Below, piece after piece: positions 9,015-18,043 of a stretch of DNA of 64,000 nucleotides. Location: contig CP092441.1 in the NCBI GenBank assembly GCA_030067835.1, positions 3,339,102 through 3,403,101 of the forward strand, given 5' to 3'. Position numbers and translations under genes: made by a program. Within the stretch, counting starts at the first letter, position 1. The number at the start of each line of letters is the position of its first letter. This DNA comes from Chakrabartyella piscis (lineage in GTDB: Bacteria > Bacillota > Clostridia > Lachnospirales > Anaerotignaceae). The notes beneath the pieces are model-generated. The model was given only the letters and a program-made list of their open reading frames with translations. It made no database searches and had not been told where the DNA came from.

Positions 9015-9887
9015 TTAAATACCTCTGAAGATATCAGATCTAAAGCGACTATTTTGTCTGCTATGTTCGATTTGTGCCAAGATTTTATCTTTTTCGAAAT
9101 TCAAAGTACCTGCAAGTGGTGTATAATTGGATGCATGGTTGGAACGGAACATAGTACCTTCTGCATCCACTGTTTTGATGAACAATTCTGTTTCATCCAA
9201 CACTTCATGTGGTGTCAACAAGTTGAGTTCGCCACGTTGTTGTTGTTCATACATCGGTGTGCCTTCTTCAATCATCAATGTCAAGAAGCCAATGTATTCT
9301 GGTTTGATGGCTGTGATGACCTTTGCAGTTTCCATTGCGTGTTCTTTCCAATATTTCTTGCCACCCAATCCAGAAATCACAGTCATAGACAAAATCATAC
9401 CAGCGTCTTTGACTTTTTTGCCTGCTGCAATCATTTCTGCTTGTGTAGCACCTTTTTTCACTTCCAAAAGCACTTCATCAGAACCACTTTCCAAGCCCAT
9501 ATACACCATATCCAAACCAGCAGCTTTGAGTTGTGCCAATTCTTCTGGAGTTTTATGGATGATATCTTTTGGAGCACCGTAAACGGAAATACGTTCCACT
9601 TCTGGGAAGTATTCCTTACATTTTGCCAAGATGTGCAACATATCTGCTGTTTTCACAATCAAGGCATCACCATCAGCCAAGAAAATACGTTTCACTGGAA
9701 TATTGCGATAATAACTTCTTGCCATTTCCAAATCTTCTTCCACGTCTTTCAGTGGTCTAATACGGAAATTTTTGTCTTTGTACATTGCACAGAATGTACA
9801 GGTGTTTCTTGCACAACCAATGGTAAATTGGATGATCAAACTGCTTGCTTCACTTGGTGGTCTATAAACTGCACCTTCATATCTCAT
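9015..9887 (-). CDS. Radical SAM protein (Elp3/MiaB-like fold)
   Basis: A 290-residue enzyme that binds a 4Fe-4S cluster and S-adenosylmethionine. The cluster cysteines are in GCARNTCTFCAMYKD (spacing CX4CX2C, about residues 29-37). Downstream blocks GLESGSDEVLLEVKKGA (about 138-154) and VISGLGG (about 184-190) match SAM-binding segments of the Elp3-type radical SAM group. No extra cluster or B12 domain is visible. The substrate cannot be told from the sequence; clostridial relatives of this length are generally uncharacterised. SD GGAG lies nine bases before the ATG. Confidence 0.9.
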   Translation of the reverse strand: MRYEGAVYRPPSEASSLIIQFTIGCARNTCTFCAMYKDKNFRIRPLKDVEEDLEMARSYYRNIPVKRIFLADGDALIVKTADMLHILAKCKEYFPEVERISVYGAPKDIIHKTPEELAQLKAAGLDMVYMGLESGSDEVLLEVKKGATQAEMIAAGKKVKDAGMILSMTVISGLGGKKYWKEHAMETAKVITAIKPEYIGFLTLMIEEGTPMYEQQQRGELNLLTPHEVLDETELFIKTVDAEGTMFRSNHASNYTPLAGTLNFEKDKILAQIEHSRQNSRFRSDIFRGI

Positions 9888-10216
9888 TTGCGTTCACTCC
9901 TGTTCGGTTTTTGTTTTATACCATCGGTACAATGTGGGCATTGTACCCTACGATTACATATTTAAGTTGTGGTAGCTATTGGTTTGTGAATCCATTTTAT
10001 AATTGCATACATCTTGTCATTCAGAGGAATGCAATGACGAAGAATCTTTTTGGTATAGCGGTTGATTCGTGAATCAACCCTACAAGTGCCAATACTCTGT
10101 CATTCCAAGGTACGAGGATTCTTGGGTTTGGGTATCAAATCGCAAACTACCCCACTTTCACTAAACTCTATTATACCTTAAATTCACTATATTTATCAAT
10201 ACCCATTTGTTTCTAA
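9888..10216. repeat. Repeat-filled gap with REP hairpins
   Basis: REP hairpins lie at about 9927-9955 (GTACAATGTGGGCATTGTAC palindrome) and 10058-10085 (GGTTGATTCGTGAATCAACC palindrome). Two CATTCAGAGGAA/CATTCCAAGG-type repeats lie near 10017-10050 and 10098-10122. No coding region is seen. Confidence 0.65.
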
Positions 10217-10245
10217 TTGACAATCTTAAGTTTTTTCTCTATAAT
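10217..10245 (+). promoter_or_regulatory. Consensus sigmaA promoter of a non-coding transcript
   Basis: TTGACA (10217-10222) and TATAAT (10240-10245) are both perfect, with an ideal 17-base spacer. No ribosome site with a credible ORF follows, so the promoter probably drives an RNA gene starting near 10252. Confidence 0.85.
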
Positions 10246-10251
10246 AGTCAT

Positions 10252-10555
10252 TGTACTTTTCATTTTTCGACAATTGTTTCAAATAAACTGGCGGTTGTTG
10301 GAGTATTTTTTTGAATTTTGACTGGGGAAACTGACTACGTCTTGTATGTGGCTGGTTTTTTTATGAGAAAAGAGAGGGGATATTGCAACAAACAAAGGAA
10401 TAGGCGAATTCTGTTTGTATATGGAAAACCGATTTATCGGTACACACCCATTTTTTCCATATATAAAGAGCGACATCAAAAATTGAAATTTGAGAAGAAC
10501 AGGTTATCGTAGATAACAACAGGGCGTAGAGCAATCTGCGTCCTCTTTTATTTAC
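10252..10555 (+). ncRNA. Candidate structured small RNA, about 300 nt
   Basis: The interval lies between a perfect sigmaA promoter and an intrinsic terminator: AGGGCGTAGA/TCTGCGTCCT arms around 10524-10547, then CTTTTATTT. Inside I see a stem AAACTGAC...GGCTGGTTT (10327-10358), a long stem TATATGGAAA/TTTCCATATA (about 10418-10464) enclosing CCGATttATCGG, and a short GTTATCgtaGATAAC hairpin before the terminator. No long ORF with a proper start is present. The size would fit 6S RNA or another regulatory RNA, but I cannot match it to tmRNA, RNase P, SRP or 6S consensus, so no identity is given. Confidence 0.65.
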
Positions 10556-10557
10556 CA

Positions 10558-10785
10558 AAAAGCGGAGAAAGTAAATCGTAGTTCAGAAGAAATCATTGCT
10601 CGCAAATGATTTGTTTTGGAGTGCGATTTTTATTTGCGTAGCAAATATATCCAAGTACTCGCAGAGTACTGGATGTTCTCCGCTTTTCCACAACTCTTAT
10701 AGCGGAGAAAGTAAATCGTAGTTCAGAAGAAATCATTGCTCGCAAATGATTTGTTTTGGAGTGCTTGGATGTTCTCCGTTTTTAT
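10558..10785. repeat. Two tandem L-type structured elements
   Basis: Copy 1 (about 10561-10687) is closed by GCGGAGAA...TTCTCCGC. It contains hairpins AAATCATTgctcgcAAATGATTT, TATTTGCgtaGCAAATA and AAGTACTCgcaGAGTACT. Copy 2 (about 10699-10780) repeats the first 70 bases exactly. It then skips directly to the closing arm, as if deleted between GAGTGC and GAGTAC. A third, diverged copy with compensatory changes lies at about 60213-60352 in the opposite orientation. Confidence 0.75.
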
Positions 10786-11010
10786 TGCAAAAATAAAGCA
10801 ATACAATGATGGGGTTTGGTTTGGTGTTAAGATTCCTCATTGCATTCGGAATGACAGCACACAGGAATTTGTCATGCAGAGGAACAACGTGACGAAGCAT
10901 CTTGGTTTTGCTATGCTTTACGGTCGCACACATAGGTGCGCCCCTATAATGTAGTGATTCATTTAATTTACAACAAATCAAGCTATTCACTATTCATTCT
11001 TCACTGCATC

Positions 11011-11042
11011 AAAAAAGCCCATGGATTTCTCCATGGGCTCTC
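11011..11042 (-). terminator. Intrinsic terminator after ppdK
   Basis: On the minus strand, GCCCATGGAgaaaTCCATGGGC is followed by TTTTTTG, thirteen or more bases after the ppdK stop. The nine-pair perfect stem and U-tract make this a strong terminator. Confidence 0.93.
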
Positions 11043-11054
11043 TTATTATGCTGA

Positions 11055-13697
11055 TTAGTGTTTTCTTGTTTCTCTTGGATCTGTGAGTTGTGCTTGTGCA
11101 GCAGCCAATCTTGCAATTGGTACACGGTATGGAGAGCAAGAAACGTAGTCCAAACCAATGATATGGCAGAATTCTACGGAAGAAGGATCGCCACCGTGTT
11201 CACCACAGATACCCAAGTGGATATCAGAACGTACTGGCAATGCTTTTTCAACAGCCATTTGCATCAAAGCGCCAACGCCTGTTCTATCCAAACGAGCTGT
11301 AGGGTCTACTTCGTAGATGTTTGCATCGATGTAATCGGACAAAATTCTACCAGCATCGTCACGGCTCAAGCCAAATGTCATTTGTGTCAAGTCATTTGTA
11401 CCGAAGGAGAAGAATTCAGCTTCTGTAGCAACTTGATCCGCTGTCAAAGCAGCTCTAGGAATTTCAATCATTGTACCAACAAGGAATTTCAATTCTTTGC
11501 CTTTTGCAGCCATAACTTCTTTCGCTGTTTCAACAACGATGTTTTTCACGAATCTAAGTTCTTTCACTTCGCCTACCAATGGAACCATGATTTCAGGTAC
11601 GATTTCGATACCTTTTTCGATGGAAACTTCAACAGCAGCTTCAATGATAGCTTTTGCTTGCATTTTTGCGATTTCTGGATAGCTTACAGCCAAACGACAA
11701 CCACGGTGACCCATCATAGGGTTAAGTTCGTGCAAGGAAGTTGCTTTTACTTTCAATTCTTCAACAGTTTTGCCTGTTTCAGCAGCCAAAGCTTCGAATT
11801 CTTCATCTGTATGAGGCATGAATTCGTGAAGTGGTGGATCCAACAAACGAATTGTAACTGGTCTTTCAAGCATTGCTTCGTAGATACCTTTGAAGTCTTG
11901 TTTTTGGAATGGTTCGATACCAGCCAAAGCAACTTCTCTTTCTTCTACTGTTTCAGCAAGAATCATTTTTCTGAATTTCATGATTCTGTCGCCTTCGAAG
12001 AACATATGCTCTGTTCTTGTGAGGCCAATACCTTCCGCACCAAAGTCGATAGCAACCCTAGCATCGTGAGGTGTGTCAGCATTTGTTCTAACTTTAAGGC
12101 TTCTGATTTCGTCAGCCCAAGCCATGAATGTACCAAAATCGCCAGAGATTTCAGGATCTACTGTATGAATGTCTTCGCCGTAGATTTTACCTGTGGAACC
12201 ATCCAAGGAGATGTAATCGCCTTCTGCGAATGTGTGACCAGCCAATGTGAATGTTTTTTCTTCTTCATTCATTTTGATTTCTTCACAACCAGATACACAG
12301 CAAGTACCCATACCACGAGCTACTACAGCAGCGTGAGATGTCATACCACCACGAACTGTCAAGATACCTTGAGCAGCAGCCATACCTTCGATGTCTTCTG
12401 GAGATGTTTCCAAACGAACCAAGATACATCTTTCGCCAGCTTCAGCAACAGCTTTAGCATCTTCAGCAGTAAAGCAAACTTTACCAGCAGCAGCACCAGG
12501 AGATGCAGGCAAGCCTTTACCGATGGATTCAGCAGCGTCCAAAGCAGCTTGATCGAATGCAGGGTGCAACAATTGATCCAATTGTCTTGGGTCAACTTTC
12601 ATAACTGCTTCTTCTTTAGTGATCATGCCTTCTTCTACCAAGTCAACAGCAATTTTGAGGGCAGCAGGAGCTGTTCTTTTACCGTTTCTTGTTTGCAAGA
12701 AGTACAATGTGCCTTCTTCAACTGTGAATTCCATGTCTTGCATATCTTTGTAATGGTTTTCCAATTTGTTGGAAAGCATCATGAATTCGTCATAAACTGC
12801 AGGCATATCTTCTGCCAATCTAGCAATTGGAAGTGGTGTACGAACACCAGCAACAACGTCTTCACCTTGTGCGTTGATGAGGTATTCACCGAGCATAGCT
12901 TTGTCACCAGTTGCAGCATTTCTTGTGAAAGCAACACCAGTACCAGAGTTGTCACCCATGTTACCAAATACCATCATTTGGATGTTTACTGCTGTACCCC
13001 ATTCATAAGGAATGTCATTCATTCTTCTATAAACGAATGCACGAGGGTTGTCCCAGCTTCTGAAAACAGCCATTGCGGATTCCAACATTTGTTGTTTTGG
13101 TTCTTGAGGGAAATCAACGCCTTGATCTTCTTTGTAAAGAGCTTTGAAGATTTCGGAAACTTCTTTCAATTGTTCGCCGGAAAGTTCTGTATCCACTTCT
13201 ACGCCAACTTTTTCTTTGTATTCATCGAATTTTCTTTCGAATTTGGATTTGGAAACACCGATAACTACGTCAGAGAACATCATGATGAAACGTCTGTAGG
13301 AATCGTATGCAAATCTAGCGTTGCCAGTTTTTTTAGCCAAACCTTCAACGGAGATATCGTTCAAACCAAGGTTCAAAACTGTATCCATCATACCAGGCAT
13401 GGATGCTCTAGCACCGGAACGTACAGAAACCAAAAGTGGATTTTCTGGATCGCCCAATTTTTTGCCAGCGATTTCTTCCAAGTTAGCAAGTGCTGCGTCG
13501 ATTTGTGCAATCATATCGTCAGTCAATTTTTTGCCACCTTGGTTGTACTCTGTACAAGCTTCTGTTGTAATTGTGAAACCTTGAGGGATTGGAAGTCCCA
13601 ACAATGTCATTTCTGCAAGGTTAGCACCTTTACCACCCAAAGTGTTTTTCATGGATGCGTTACCTTCGCTGAACATATAAACATATTTTTTGCTCAT
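11055..13697 (-). CDS. ppdK: Pyruvate, phosphate dikinase
   Basis: An 880-residue cytosolic enzyme that interconverts pyruvate + ATP + Pi and PEP + AMP + PPi, typical of anaerobes that use PPi-linked glycolysis. The N-terminal ATP-grasp domain includes GGKGANLAEM (about 22-31). The swivelling phosphohistidine domain carries GGMTSHAAVVARGMG, with the catalytic His near residue 455. The C-terminal TIM barrel has LGICGEHGGDP with the catalytic Cys. The length is standard. AGGAGG precedes the ATG. The gene is monocistronic, with its own terminator. Its codons are strongly biased toward favoured ones, which suggests high expression and also leaves a long open antisense frame that is not a gene. 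Confidence 0.98.
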   Translation of the reverse strand: MSKKYVYMFSEGNASMKNTLGGKGANLAEMTLLGLPIPQGFTITTEACTEYNQGGKKLTDDMIAQIDAALANLEEIAGKKLGDPENPLLVSVRSGARASMPGMMDTVLNLGLNDISVEGLAKKTGNARFAYDSYRRFIMMFSDVVIGVSKSKFERKFDEYKEKVGVEVDTELSGEQLKEVSEIFKALYKEDQGVDFPQEPKQQMLESAMAVFRSWDNPRAFVYRRMNDIPYEWGTAVNIQMMVFGNMGDNSGTGVAFTRNAATGDKAMLGEYLINAQGEDVVAGVRTPLPIARLAEDMPAVYDEFMMLSNKLENHYKDMQDMEFTVEEGTLYFLQTRNGKRTAPAALKIAVDLVEEGMITKEEAVMKVDPRQLDQLLHPAFDQAALDAAESIGKGLPASPGAAAGKVCFTAEDAKAVAEAGERCILVRLETSPEDIEGMAAAQGILTVRGGMTSHAAVVARGMGTCCVSGCEEIKMNEEEKTFTLAGHTFAEGDYISLDGSTGKIYGEDIHTVDPEISGDFGTFMAWADEIRSLKVRTNADTPHDARVAIDFGAEGIGLTRTEHMFFEGDRIMKFRKMILAETVEEREVALAGIEPFQKQDFKGIYEAMLERPVTIRLLDPPLHEFMPHTDEEFEALAAETGKTVEELKVKATSLHELNPMMGHRGCRLAVSYPEIAKMQAKAIIEAAVEVSIEKGIEIVPEIMVPLVGEVKELRFVKNIVVETAKEVMAAKGKELKFLVGTMIEIPRAALTADQVATEAEFFSFGTNDLTQMTFGLSRDDAGRILSDYIDANIYEVDPTARLDRTGVGALMQMAVEKALPVRSDIHLGICGEHGGDPSSVEFCHIIGLDYVSCSPYRVPIARLAAAQAQLTDPRETRKH

Positions 13698-14568
13698 GTT
13701 CTTTTCCTCCTGTCACTATCGTGTCTAGTATTTTGTTATTTGGGAATTTACCTATTCCTTCGAAAATCCCCTACATTGAAAATTATACCACCCTTTTTCA
13801 TAAATCACAATGGAAAATATCTTAGAAAACCTTAGTTTTGTTTCGTTTTTGCTGATTTTTCAACCTTTCGTCAATTTTACCATAGGATAGCAAAATGAAA
13901 TATATTTTACCACTGTTTTCACCAAAACCACATTTTGAGGGTCATTTGTGGGTCAACACATTTTACCATAGACGTTTTACGTCCCACAATGGATTTTCAA
14001 GGGTTTTTGTAGCTATTTTATAAAACCCCCTTTCATCACTCGTGATTTCATACGGTTTATACCCATACCAGTTCCTATTTTTTATGAAAAATGTACGAAA
14101 TTTGATACACCTGATTTTCATAAAATATGACCATGGAAGATATTGTGGTTTTTGGTGTAGAAATCACTAGATACGTAGGGGCGACCTGTGGTCGCCAGTG
14201 AATAATGAAGAATTGAAAACCAAGATGCTTCGCCACTGCGAAACGTTCCTCTGCATGACAGAAAAGCAGTTATATAGCAACCAATTCAAAGCAACACATC
14301 CCAGTATTGCATTTGTAGGGATAGGGCTTGCCCCTGTCCGTTCTACCAATCAGTCACAGGCGTATTTGACGGACAACCGCAAGGGTTGTCCCTACATTTT
14401 GCGTACAACAAATCCACGCTTGGAACGTTCCTATATGTTGAATATGATGAATTTGTGAAAAATCCATGTGTAAACCACTACTTTGACCTTCCTCTTTCTT
14501 CCATTTCATGATACACTGGCAGTAGCAACAAAGAACATGTAATTTACAAAATGAAAAGAGGTTTTTTT
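13698..14568. other. Long gap between divergent ppdK and the secreted-protein gene
   Basis: The first 450 bases (13700-14160) contain no repeat or ORF I can support. They are AT-rich, include runs such as CATTTTACCATAG twice, and probably contain the ppdK promoter. From 14170 on there are REP hairpins at about 14176-14198, 14312-14345 and 14363-14396. A CTTCGCCACTGCG...CATGACA hairpin repeat lies at about 14220-14262. Confidence 0.5.
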
Positions 14569-15915
14569 ATGAAGAAAACAAAACAAATAACTGCACTTTG
14601 CACTTTATCCTTAACAATGGCACTTGGTTTTGCCACAACTGCAAGTGCTGCAACTGCAACCCTTTCTGCAACCAATTTGCAAGTAGATGGTGAAGCTGTG
14701 GCTGTGCAAGCATATATGATTGATGGCAACAACTACATCAAATTGCGTGATTTGGCAACCATGGTCAATGGCACAGAAAACAACTTTGAAGTGACTTGGA
14801 ACAGCGATTTCAAATCCATTGAATTGCAATCTACAACACCATACACCACAACTGGTTCTGAAATGGCAATGGATGGTTCCCAAACCACAACTGCAACCTT
14901 AAGCACATCTCCAATCTATGTGGATGGTGGTCTTGTGGATTTGACTGCTTATAACATCAGTGACAACAACTATTTCAAATTGCGTGATGTGATGGGGTTG
15001 TTTGATGTGGCAGTTGGTTACGATAGCACAAGCAACACTGCTACTTTGACAACAGGTGGCACTTTTGATGCTTCTGAAACCCTTGTAGAAGATGTAGAAG
15101 AAGAAATTGTAGAAGAAGAAGTGATTGTGGAAGAAGTGGTAGCAAAATCTGCTGCGTACACCTATCCAGCTGTGGCAAAACCATCTAGCACAATGACTTT
15201 GTCTTGGGAATATTTTGGCGAAGTCTTCTCCTATTTGGCAGTTTCTGGTGAAGATAGCTTTACCTTTACTGCAACAGGCTATACATATGATGAGTTGAAA
15301 GCAGACGAAGCATATATCTCTGCTCGTACTGATGGATATGACTACGCTTTGGGTCAACACATCGATATTTTGAAATTGTACTATGGATACGCTTGGAACT
15401 ACTCCAGTGGCAATAACACCAATATCACATTGTATTTGACATGTGACAATAGCATTTACAAAGATTTGGATGCTGTTGTGGATGCAAAAGAAGATTTCTT
15501 TGATGAAGTGGCAGATTTGATCAATGGTTTCTATGCTTCTGGTGCCATCAACGCAAGTGATAGCGATACAGTGAAAGCTCGTTATATTTACAACTGGATT
15601 TGCGATAACACAGTGTATGGTTACAACACTTCCAATCCATATAGCGGTTACACAACTTTGCAAACTGGTGAAGGTGTTTGTATGGGTTATGCTGGTTTGT
15701 TGAATGCGATGTATCGTACTGCTGGCATCGAATGTTATGGTGTTGGATGTAGTGCAAACGGTGAAGGTCATACCATCAATATGGCAAAACTAGATGGCAC
15801 TTGGGTTTATACAGATGCAACCTTTGGCGACACTGGCAACAACTATGATAAATATTTCGCTATGAGCAAAGATACCGTAAATCAAATTTATTCTCTTGAC
15901 CATAAATGGGCGTAA
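14569..15915 (+). CDS. Secreted stalk-domain protein with transglutaminase-like domain
   Basis: The 448-residue exported protein starts with a signal peptide (MKKTKQITALCTLSL...ATTASA, cleavage near residue 27). Residues about 28-160 form two copper-amine-oxidase-N-like 'stalk' repeats with NNYIKLRDLA and NNYFKLRDVM. A Glu/Val-rich linker (about 180-195) follows. The C-terminal half carries a transglutaminase-like core: GVCMGYAGLLNAMYRTAGI (Cys), EGHTINMA (His) and YTDATFGD (Asp). I chose the ATG at 14569, since AAAAGAGG lies between it and the upstream ATG at 14551. The stalk region is nearly the same as in the next gene. Role: probably a cell-surface or wall-associated protein; the substrate is unknown. 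Confidence 0.88.
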   Translation: MKKTKQITALCTLSLTMALGFATTASAATATLSATNLQVDGEAVAVQAYMIDGNNYIKLRDLATMVNGTENNFEVTWNSDFKSIELQSTTPYTTTGSEMAMDGSQTTTATLSTSPIYVDGGLVDLTAYNISDNNYFKLRDVMGLFDVAVGYDSTSNTATLTTGGTFDASETLVEDVEEEIVEEEVIVEEVVAKSAAYTYPAVAKPSSTMTLSWEYFGEVFSYLAVSGEDSFTFTATGYTYDELKADEAYISARTDGYDYALGQHIDILKLYYGYAWNYSSGNNTNITLYLTCDNSIYKDLDAVVDAKEDFFDEVADLINGFYASGAINASDSDTVKARYIYNWICDNTVYGYNTSNPYSGYTTLQTGEGVCMGYAGLLNAMYRTAGIECYGVGCSANGEGHTINMAKLDGTWVYTDATFGDTGNNYDKYFAMSKDTVNQIYSLDHKWA

Positions 15916-16262
15916 CGAGTGACTAATGACTAATGGTGAATGGTGAAAGACTTTGAAAAGCAAAACGATCATGCAATCGTAGGGGATAGGTTTCCTATCC
16001 AGCAACCATAAATTACCACTAACCAAATAGGACAGCACAGCTATCCCCTACAAAACTAGATTCCTCACGTTGTCGAAATGACAAACGGGCGACCACAGGT
16101 CGCCCCTACAATATTCCCGAACCTCGCTCGAATCAATTATAAACCACCCATAATAAAAATTTTTAATAATCGGATCCAACGTCGCACGTTGGCAGGGTGT
16201 GGGACAGCGTCCCACGATCTTATCTTTTGACCTTAATCTTTATCTTTTAAGGAGGTTTTTTT
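15916..16262. repeat. Repeat-filled gap with REP, H-type and I-type elements
   Basis: An H-type repeat (GACTAATGACTAATGGTGAA..., 15920-15955) directly follows the stop codon. REP hairpins lie at about 15977-16006, 16028-16053 and 16083-16112. An I-type element (about 16167-16245) then ends at the ribosome site of the next gene. Confidence 0.7.
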
Positions 16263-17726
16263 ATGAATAAATTATTGAAATTCGCTTTATTTTGTACTTT
16301 GGCATTGACCATGGCAATTGGTTTTGCTACAACTGCAAGTGCTGCAACATCTGGCGACTTCACCTATGAAATCCAAAGTGATGGCACTGCTCAAATCACT
16401 GCTTACAACGGTGCTGGTGGTGCAATTACCATTCCTGCAACTGTAGATGGTATCCCTGTTACTTCTGTTGGCAGCTATATCGTCATCAGTCTGGAAGACA
16501 CCAATGCCGCTTTGAAAAATACTTCTGTGACATCTGTTACATTCCCAGATAGTGTCACTTCCATTGAAGAACGTGCATTTTATTATTGCTTCGGCATCAC
16601 CAGTGTCAACTTTGGTTCTGGTCTTAAGGAAATTGGCGAGCAAGCCTTCAGACGTTCTCCAATTACATCCTTGAACTTCCCAAGCAGTTTGACAACCATC
16701 GGTGGCGGTGCTTTTGACGGATTCAAAGGCACTACAATTGTCATTCCTGATAGCGTAACCACCCTTGGTACTGGTGCTTTTAGTGGCACAACTTTGGAAA
16801 GCGTGACTCTTTCCAAAAACATCACCACCATTGAAGCATCTATGTTTGCGTATTGTCCTTTGACCTCTATTGTCATTCCAGAAGGTGTGACCATCATCAA
16901 AGATCGAGCATTCTATCACTGTGAAAACTTGGTTTCCATCAGCTTACCTAGCACCGTCGAAACCATATCCAAATCTGCTTTTGAAGGTTGTTATGCTTTG
17001 ACAGACATCAACTTCCCTGATGGTTTGACACAAATCAAAGAATGTGCTTTCCAAGAATGTGGTGCTTTGACTGCAATTTCTTTGCCTGATTCCATCACAC
17101 ATATTGATAACTACGCATTCCGTTACTGTGGTGGCATGAGTGATGTGTATTATGCTGGTTCTGAATCTCAATGGAACGCAATCTATATGGAGACCAAATG
17201 GAACCAAGGTATCGAACAATCCACCATACATTACAATAGCACTGGTGCAACATCTACTCCTGTTGTAGAAACTCCTGTTGTTGTGGAAACACCTGTTGTA
17301 ACTGCTCCTGTTTCAACTGCAACTGCTACACTTTCTGCAACCAATTTACAAGTAAATGGTACACCTGTTGCGGTACAAGCCTATATGATTGATGGCAACA
17401 ACTACATCAAACTCCGTGATTTGGCAGCAATGATCAATGGAACTGACAAAAACTTTGCTGTCACTTGGAATGGTGCTCTCAATGCCATTGAATTGCAATC
17501 TGGCACAGCTTACACATTGACTGGTAGCGAATTGGCAACTGATGGTGGCGATAATATGACTGCAACCTTGAGTACATCTGATTTGTTTGTGGATGGTAGT
17601 CAAGTGGATTTGACTGCTTATAACATTGGTGGTAGCAACTATTTCAAACTCCGTGATGTGATGGAATTGTTTGATGTTGCTGTTGGTTATGATAGTGCAA
17701 GCAAAACTGCAACACTGACAACGTAA
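16263..17726 (+). CDS. Secreted BspA-type leucine-rich repeat protein with C-terminal stalk domain
   Basis: The 487-residue exported protein opens with a signal peptide ending at about ATTASA (residue 28). Six or more BspA-like (LRR_5) repeats of about 23 residues follow over roughly residues 60-320; examples are VTSIEERAFYYC, LTTIGGGAFDG and LTQIKECAFQEC. A Pro/Val/Thr linker (VVETPVVVETPVV, about 336-350) leads to two stalk repeats. These are almost identical to the N-terminal ones of the preceding gene (ATLSATNLQVNG, NNYIKLRDLA, NNYFKLRDVM). Such proteins are surface-associated in gut anaerobes. SD AAGGAGG is present. A plus-strand terminator lies at 17972-18014. Confidence 0.9.
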   Translation: MNKLLKFALFCTLALTMAIGFATTASAATSGDFTYEIQSDGTAQITAYNGAGGAITIPATVDGIPVTSVGSYIVISLEDTNAALKNTSVTSVTFPDSVTSIEERAFYYCFGITSVNFGSGLKEIGEQAFRRSPITSLNFPSSLTTIGGGAFDGFKGTTIVIPDSVTTLGTGAFSGTTLESVTLSKNITTIEASMFAYCPLTSIVIPEGVTIIKDRAFYHCENLVSISLPSTVETISKSAFEGCYALTDINFPDGLTQIKECAFQECGALTAISLPDSITHIDNYAFRYCGGMSDVYYAGSESQWNAIYMETKWNQGIEQSTIHYNSTGATSTPVVETPVVVETPVVTAPVSTATATLSATNLQVNGTPVAVQAYMIDGNNYIKLRDLAAMINGTDKNFAVTWNGALNAIELQSGTAYTLTGSELATDGGDNMTATLSTSDLFVDGSQVDLTAYNIGGSNYFKLRDVMELFDVAVGYDSASKTATLTT

Positions 17727-17971
17727 GAGCAGTGCTGCGTATACCTGTAGGGTTGATTCACGAATCAATCGCAATACTATAAACCAAAGGGAGGGCATGG
17801 AAACCCTCCCCTACAACGTATTTGAATTTACAATGTAGGGCGGTGGCTCATTATGTTGCAAGCAACATCACACTACGTGTGACCTCACCTTCTTGTGAGG
17901 TAAGCCTTGCTGCCGCAGTTTTACGGACAGCCCCTACAAGAATAACGGATATACTTATTCCAATACGCAAG
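17727..17971. repeat. REP hairpins with a nested K element
   Basis: REP hairpins lie at about 17745-17772 and 17785-17815. A third REP (GTAGGGCGGTGGCT at 17836 and CCTTGCTGCCGC at 17905) is split by a K three-hairpin element at 17849-17904. The same nested arrangement recurs at 59937-60020. Confidence 0.8.
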
Positions 17972-18014
17972 AATGCCCTATGTATGGATTTCTCCACGCA
18001 CAGGGCATTTTTTT
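17972..18014 (+). terminator. Intrinsic terminator after the LRR protein gene
   Basis: AATGCCCT...AGGGCATT arms enclose a 22-base loop, with TTTTTTTA following on the plus strand. It lies between convergent genes. The minus-strand reading has only a weak T-run, so its main target is the plus-strand transcript. Confidence 0.8.
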
Positions 18015-18043
18015 ATATCTTCAATATAAAGTGGTTTGTATCA

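Noticed and set aside
11058..13835. 925-codon open frame on the plus strand opposite ppdK
   Set aside because: It mirrors the strongly biased codons of ppdK, has no family sequence and is Cys/Phe/Ser-rich in a way typical of antisense shadows.
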